A DNA stretch of 64,000 nucleotides from assembly GCA_963847595.1 (NCBI GenBank), contig CAWKAJ010000003.1, forward strand, positions 1 through 64,000, read 5' to 3'. Positions within the stretch are counted from its first letter, which is position 1. Every line of letters starts with the position of its first letter. This document shows positions 61,208 to 64,000 of this stretch, in pieces. Position numbers and translations under genes: made by a program. The notes beneath the pieces were generated by a model. That model was given only the letters and a program-made list of their open reading frames with translations. It was not told where the DNA came from and did no database searches. This DNA comes from JACWAE01 sp963847595. GTDB lineage: Bacteria > Chloroflexota > Dehalococcoidia > SZUA-161.

Positions 61208-62437
61208 ATGAAGATTTGTCTCCTGACCTACAGGGGAAATATGTACTGCGGCGGGCAGGGGGTCTATATATGCTACCTGGCCGGAGCGCTCCAGGAGCTG
61301 GGGCACGAAGTCCACATAGTATCAGGCCCGCCTTATCCCACGCCTCCTGCAGGCGTCAAGCTGCACAAGGTTCTAGGGCTCAACCTGTACGAGACCAGCA
61401 ACCTCTCTTCATTGTCGAGCCCTGTTCAGGCCTTGACCCCGCTCAATCTCTATGAGATTGCGGCGGTGCATATCGGCTTCTTCCCCGACATATTTACCTT
61501 CAGCATGAGGGCATACTTCAAACTGCGCGAGCTCATGTCCCGCGAGAAGTTCGACGTTATTCACGATAACCAGACCCTGGGCTACGGATTGCTTCTGATG
61601 AAAAGCCTCGGCGTGCCCATCGTCGCTACCATACATCACCCCATCACCGTCGACCTCGCAGCCTCTCTGGCCCAGTCCGATACATTCCGGCGCGGCATCA
61701 GATGGACCATGTTCTATTCCTTCCTCACTATGCAGGGCATTGTGAGCAGGCGCATGGAGAGGGTGGTCACGGTTTCCCAGTCCTCGGCAGAGGATACCGC
61801 CCGCGCCTTCAAACTGCGCAAAGACAGGGTCAGGGTGGTCTACAACGGCATAGATACCGATATCTTTAGAAGGCTCGACGGCGTCGAGAGAGAGCCCAAC
61901 AGCCTGGTCGTAGTGGGCAAAGTCGAGGACAAGACCAAGGGCATTCCCTATCTGCTGGAGGCGGTGAAACTGCTCAAGGGTGACCTCGATGTCAAGGTGT
62001 ATGTGGTGGGCAAGCAGGAAGCCAGCGAGGGCTATGGCACGAATCTGGCGCAGCAGTTGGGCATCTCCGACAGGGTTATTTTCACCGGTTACATCGGCAC
62101 GGACGAGCTGGTCAGGCGCTATTCTTCGGCGGAGATAGGGGTCACTGCCTCCATATATGAGGGCTTCGGATTGCCTGCTGCGGAGGCGATGTCCTGCGGC
62201 ACCCCTGTTATCGCCACCAGGGCCGGGGCATTACCCGAGATAGTGGACGACGGCGCAGCCGGGATTCTGGTGCCGCCCGCAGACCCACCAGCGCTGGCAG
62301 CAGCGATAAAGCGCCTTCTCGCCGACAAGCCCCTGAGGCAAAAGATGGGGCAGGCAGCCCGCAAGAGGATCGAGGACTCCTTTAGCTGGCAGGCCGCAGC
62401 CAGGAAAACCGTCGAAGTCTACCGCGAGCTCTTATAG
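61208..62437 (+). CDS. GT4-family glycosyltransferase
   Basis: 409 residues. KICLLTYRGNMYCGGQGVYI donor-domain start, HDNQTLGYGLLLMKSLGVPI, VVYNGIDTDIFRR hinge, VVVGKVEDKTKGIPYLLEAV and SIYEGFGLPAAEAMSCGTPV the E-x7-E nucleotide-sugar motif. Transfers a sugar from an NDP-sugar to a lipid, sugar or peptide acceptor. Divergent from the TreT pair. Confidence 0.92.
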   Translation: MKICLLTYRGNMYCGGQGVYICYLAGALQELGHEVHIVSGPPYPTPPAGVKLHKVLGLNLYETSNLSSLSSPVQALTPLNLYEIAAVHIGFFPDIFTFSMRAYFKLRELMSREKFDVIHDNQTLGYGLLLMKSLGVPIVATIHHPITVDLAASLAQSDTFRRGIRWTMFYSFLTMQGIVSRRMERVVTVSQSSAEDTARAFKLRKDRVRVVYNGIDTDIFRRLDGVEREPNSLVVVGKVEDKTKGIPYLLEAVKLLKGDLDVKVYVVGKQEASEGYGTNLAQQLGISDRVIFTGYIGTDELVRRYSSAEIGVTASIYEGFGLPAAEAMSCGTPVIATRAGALPEIVDDGAAGILVPPADPPALAAAIKRLLADKPLRQKMGQAARKRIEDSFSWQAAARKTVEVYRELL

Positions 62438-62583
62438 GCCGAGCCTGCCGAAAAGCTAGTCTCAATGTCATTACCTTGAAAATAGCCTCTTCAAGCAGCC
62501 ATAGGGTAGGTGCTCTGTCACCTACCCTGGAATGCGGGTAACGGAGCACCCGCGCTATTTTAATCCTTGGTGGTGGCGATTAT

Positions 62584-62612
62584 GTAGGGGGCAATTCATG
62601 AATTGCCCCTAC
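62584..62612. repeat. GTAGGGGC-family palindrome
   Basis: GTAGGGGGC, core AATTCATGAATT, GCCCCTAC, then GTCCGCC-AGA-GGCGGT as in the 50583 unit. The interval 62438-62752 has no gene. Confidence 0.85.
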
Positions 62613-62752
62613 GGCGTGCAGTCCGCCAGAGGCGGTCTCCTCGCAATGACATTGAATTCCTCATTGAGCCAATTCAACCATTGGCGAAAATGTGATAACT
62701 TTTTAACCTTTCCTTCCATCATTTTATGACTTCGTTATCCCGTATGTTTATC

Positions 62753-62769
62753 ATGGTATCTGATACCAT
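62753..62769 (+). promoter_or_regulatory. 17-bp perfect palindrome upstream of rubrerythrin
   Basis: ATGGTATC-T-GATACCAT, 26 bp before the rubrerythrin ATG and next to its AAAGGAGGTT ribosome-binding site. A likely operator for a redox- or peroxide-responsive repressor (inference). Confidence 0.6.
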
Positions 62770-62795
62770 AAAATTGGGCCAAAGGAGGTTGAATC

Positions 62796-63344
62796 ATGCA
62801 CGACATGACAGCGGCCAATCTTCGCAACGCTTATGGCGGTGAGTCTATGGCGCACATGCGCTACAGGACCTGGGGCGACAAGGCAGAGCAGGATGGCTAC
62901 CCCAACACCGCTCGCATGTTCAGAGCGATCCACTTTGCCGAACAGATTCACGCCAACAATCACTTCAGGGAGTTGAAGGATATGGTAGGCGGCTTTGGTT
63001 GCAACTCCGGGGCCATCTTTGGCCTGGGTAGCACATCGCAAAATCTCCAGGGGGGCATCGACGGCGAGACTTTTGAAATCAATGAGATGTATCCCACCTA
63101 TCTGGAGACGGCAAAGTTCCAGGGCGAGAAGGACGCCCAGCAAAGCTTTTTCTATGCCCTCTCCGCTGAGAAGACCCACGCCGCCTTCTTCCAGAAAGCG
63201 AAGGCGTCCGTTGATTCGGGCAAGGATGTGAAGCTGGGGCCCATGCAGATATGCACCGTCTGCGGCTACACTTTAGAGGGCGATGCCCCTGACAAGTGCC
63301 CTATCTGCGGATCTAAGAAGGAAAAATTCCGGACGTTTGCTTAA
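62796..63344 (+). CDS. Rubrerythrin
   Basis: 182 residues, ATG behind AAAGGAGGTTGAATC. A four-helix diiron domain shows ESMAHMRYRTWGDKAEQD, AEQIHANNHF, and SAEKTHAAFF (ExxH repeats); the C-terminal rubredoxin domain shows CTVCGYTLEGDAPDKCPICG. Reduces hydrogen peroxide with electrons from rubredoxin or similar in anaerobes. A glutaredoxin-like gene and FTR-like gene follow, making an oxidative-stress operon. Confidence 0.95.
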   Translation: MHDMTAANLRNAYGGESMAHMRYRTWGDKAEQDGYPNTARMFRAIHFAEQIHANNHFRELKDMVGGFGCNSGAIFGLGSTSQNLQGGIDGETFEINEMYPTYLETAKFQGEKDAQQSFFYALSAEKTHAAFFQKAKASVDSGKDVKLGPMQICTVCGYTLEGDAPDKCPICGSKKEKFRTFA

Positions 63345-63382
63345 TCCTGAGCGCCGGGTACATTCAAGAGGAAAGAGGACAA

Positions 63383-63685
63383 ATGAAACTTGAGAAGTAT
63401 GCCAAGAAGGTGCCGGGCAAGAGGAAGGGAGATATACTATTGTTCGCGCTGAGCACCTGCGGATGGTGCCGGAAGACGAAGAATCTGCTTGATAGCCTGG
63501 GCGTGGGCTATAGATACATAGATGTCGACTTGTTGGATGGCGAGGCCAAGAAGGAAGTGGTAGCAGAGCTTGACCGCTGGGACCCGGGCCATTCCTTCCC
63601 GTGTGTGGTGATAGACGACGACAAGTGCATAGTGGGCTTCCAGGAGGACAAAATCAGGCAGGCGGTAAGCGGTGGAAAAAACTGA
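63383..63685 (+). CDS. Glutaredoxin-family protein
   Basis: 100 residues, ATG behind GAGGAAAGAGG. LFALSTCGWCRKTKNLLDSL carries the CxxC redox pair, and FPCVVIDDDKCIVGFQEDKI the cis-Pro-like segment (with an extra Cys) and C-terminal helix. Reduces disulphides. Its stop lies 14 bp inside the following gene. Confidence 0.9.
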   Translation: MKLEKYAKKVPGKRKGDILLFALSTCGWCRKTKNLLDSLGVGYRYIDVDLLDGEAKKEVVAELDRWDPGHSFPCVVIDDDKCIVGFQEDKIRQAVSGGKN

Positions 63686-64000
63686 GGTCAGCGATAAGGC
63701 AGTAGATGCCCTGTACCAGAGGCTGAATAGGGAGGCGGAGGAAGGCGGTTATCACCTGAATCCCGAGGTGAGCTTCACCAAGGACCTGGTCAGAAGCCTG
63801 CTGATTAACGAGAAGCGGTACGGCTACTGGGCGTGTCCCTGTCGGCTTGCTTCAAGTGTAAAGGAAGACGATCTTGACATAATATGCCCCTGCGACTACA
63901 GGGACGCCGATGTTGTAGAGTACGGGTCATGCTACTGCGCGCTGTATGTGTCCACAGAGATACTAGAGGGCAAAAAGGTGGCTGGCTCGATACCCGAGCG
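63672..64000 (+). CDS. Ferredoxin-thioredoxin reductase catalytic subunit, partial
   Basis: GTG start overlapping the glutaredoxin gene; cut by the window end after 109 codons. ACPCRLASSVKEDD, then IICPCDYRDADVVEYGSCYC: the cysteines bind the [4Fe-4S] cluster and form the active-site disulphide of FTR. Electrons from ferredoxin would pass through it to the glutaredoxin-like protein. Continues past 64000. Confidence 0.9.
   Translation, partial: MEKTEVSDKAVDALYQRLNREAEEGGYHLNPEVSFTKDLVRSLLINEKRYGYWACPCRLASSVKEDDLDIICPCDYRDADVVEYGSCYCALYVSTEILEGKKVAGSIPE

Overview
The window looks like a chromosomal stretch of an uncultured Chloroflexota bacterium, probably of the Dehalococcoidia. This is inferred from gene content: many tiny zinc-ribbon proteins, an orphan nuoA, DUF5679/DUF5752-like proteins, a rubrerythrin - glutaredoxin - ferredoxin:thioredoxin reductase redox set, trehalose synthase, and GTAGGGGC-type palindromic repeats. 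No rRNA or tRNA gene was found.

Layout. 1-2.7 kb: sparsely coding, with a run of four small zinc-ribbon ORFs, one frameshifted. 2.7-5.4 kb: orphan nuoA divergent from a cold-shock-like RNA cluster (zinc ribbon, bS21, RRM protein, DEAD-box helicase). 6-19 kb: scattered single genes (B12-binding radical SAM enzyme, zinc-ribbon protein, cytidylyltransferase with a zinc-finger tail, GlgC, LuxR-type response regulator, MerR-like and MarR regulators, condensation-domain protein, IS110 transposase) and a decayed fragment of sigma-factor region 4. 19-25.8 kb: a defence-like island with a frameshifted radical SAM membrane protein, an Apea-like HEPN protein, and an Eco29kI-type GIY-YIG restriction enzyme convergent with its DNA methyltransferase.

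26-40.5 kb is the most unusual part. One minus-strand operon of about 18 tightly packed genes encodes a PRTRC-type (ParB-related, ThiF-related cassette) system: a ThiF/E1-like activating enzyme, an E2-like protein with an active-site-like Cys, a JAMM/MPN protease-like protein with a complete metal motif, and a ubiquitin-like protein C. The ubiquitin-like domain runs past its GTKG end into an extra domain. The same operon carries a private beta sliding clamp, an AN1-like zinc finger and several new small proteins. Upstream lie a two-gene cassette bounded by inverted repeats, five iterons of 35-36 bp period, a duplicated nested palindrome, and two related small plus-strand genes. Together this resembles a plasmid-like module fixed in the chromosome; no replicase, integrase, ParA or ParB is visible.

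41-64 kb is more ordinary chromosome: a CorA-like transporter lacking the GMN motif next to an MgtA-type Mg2+ ATPase (frameshifted near its end), a HAD phosphatase, an ABC exporter pair, an HD-GYP response regulator that has lost its HD histidine, an L-2-hydroxyglutarate oxidase-like enzyme, an operon of CoA ligase-like / molybdopterin oxidoreductase / MBL hydrolase, a GAF protein, a trehalose synthase pair plus a GT4 glycosyltransferase, and the redox genes at the right edge. The intergenic spaces here are full of palindromic repeats.
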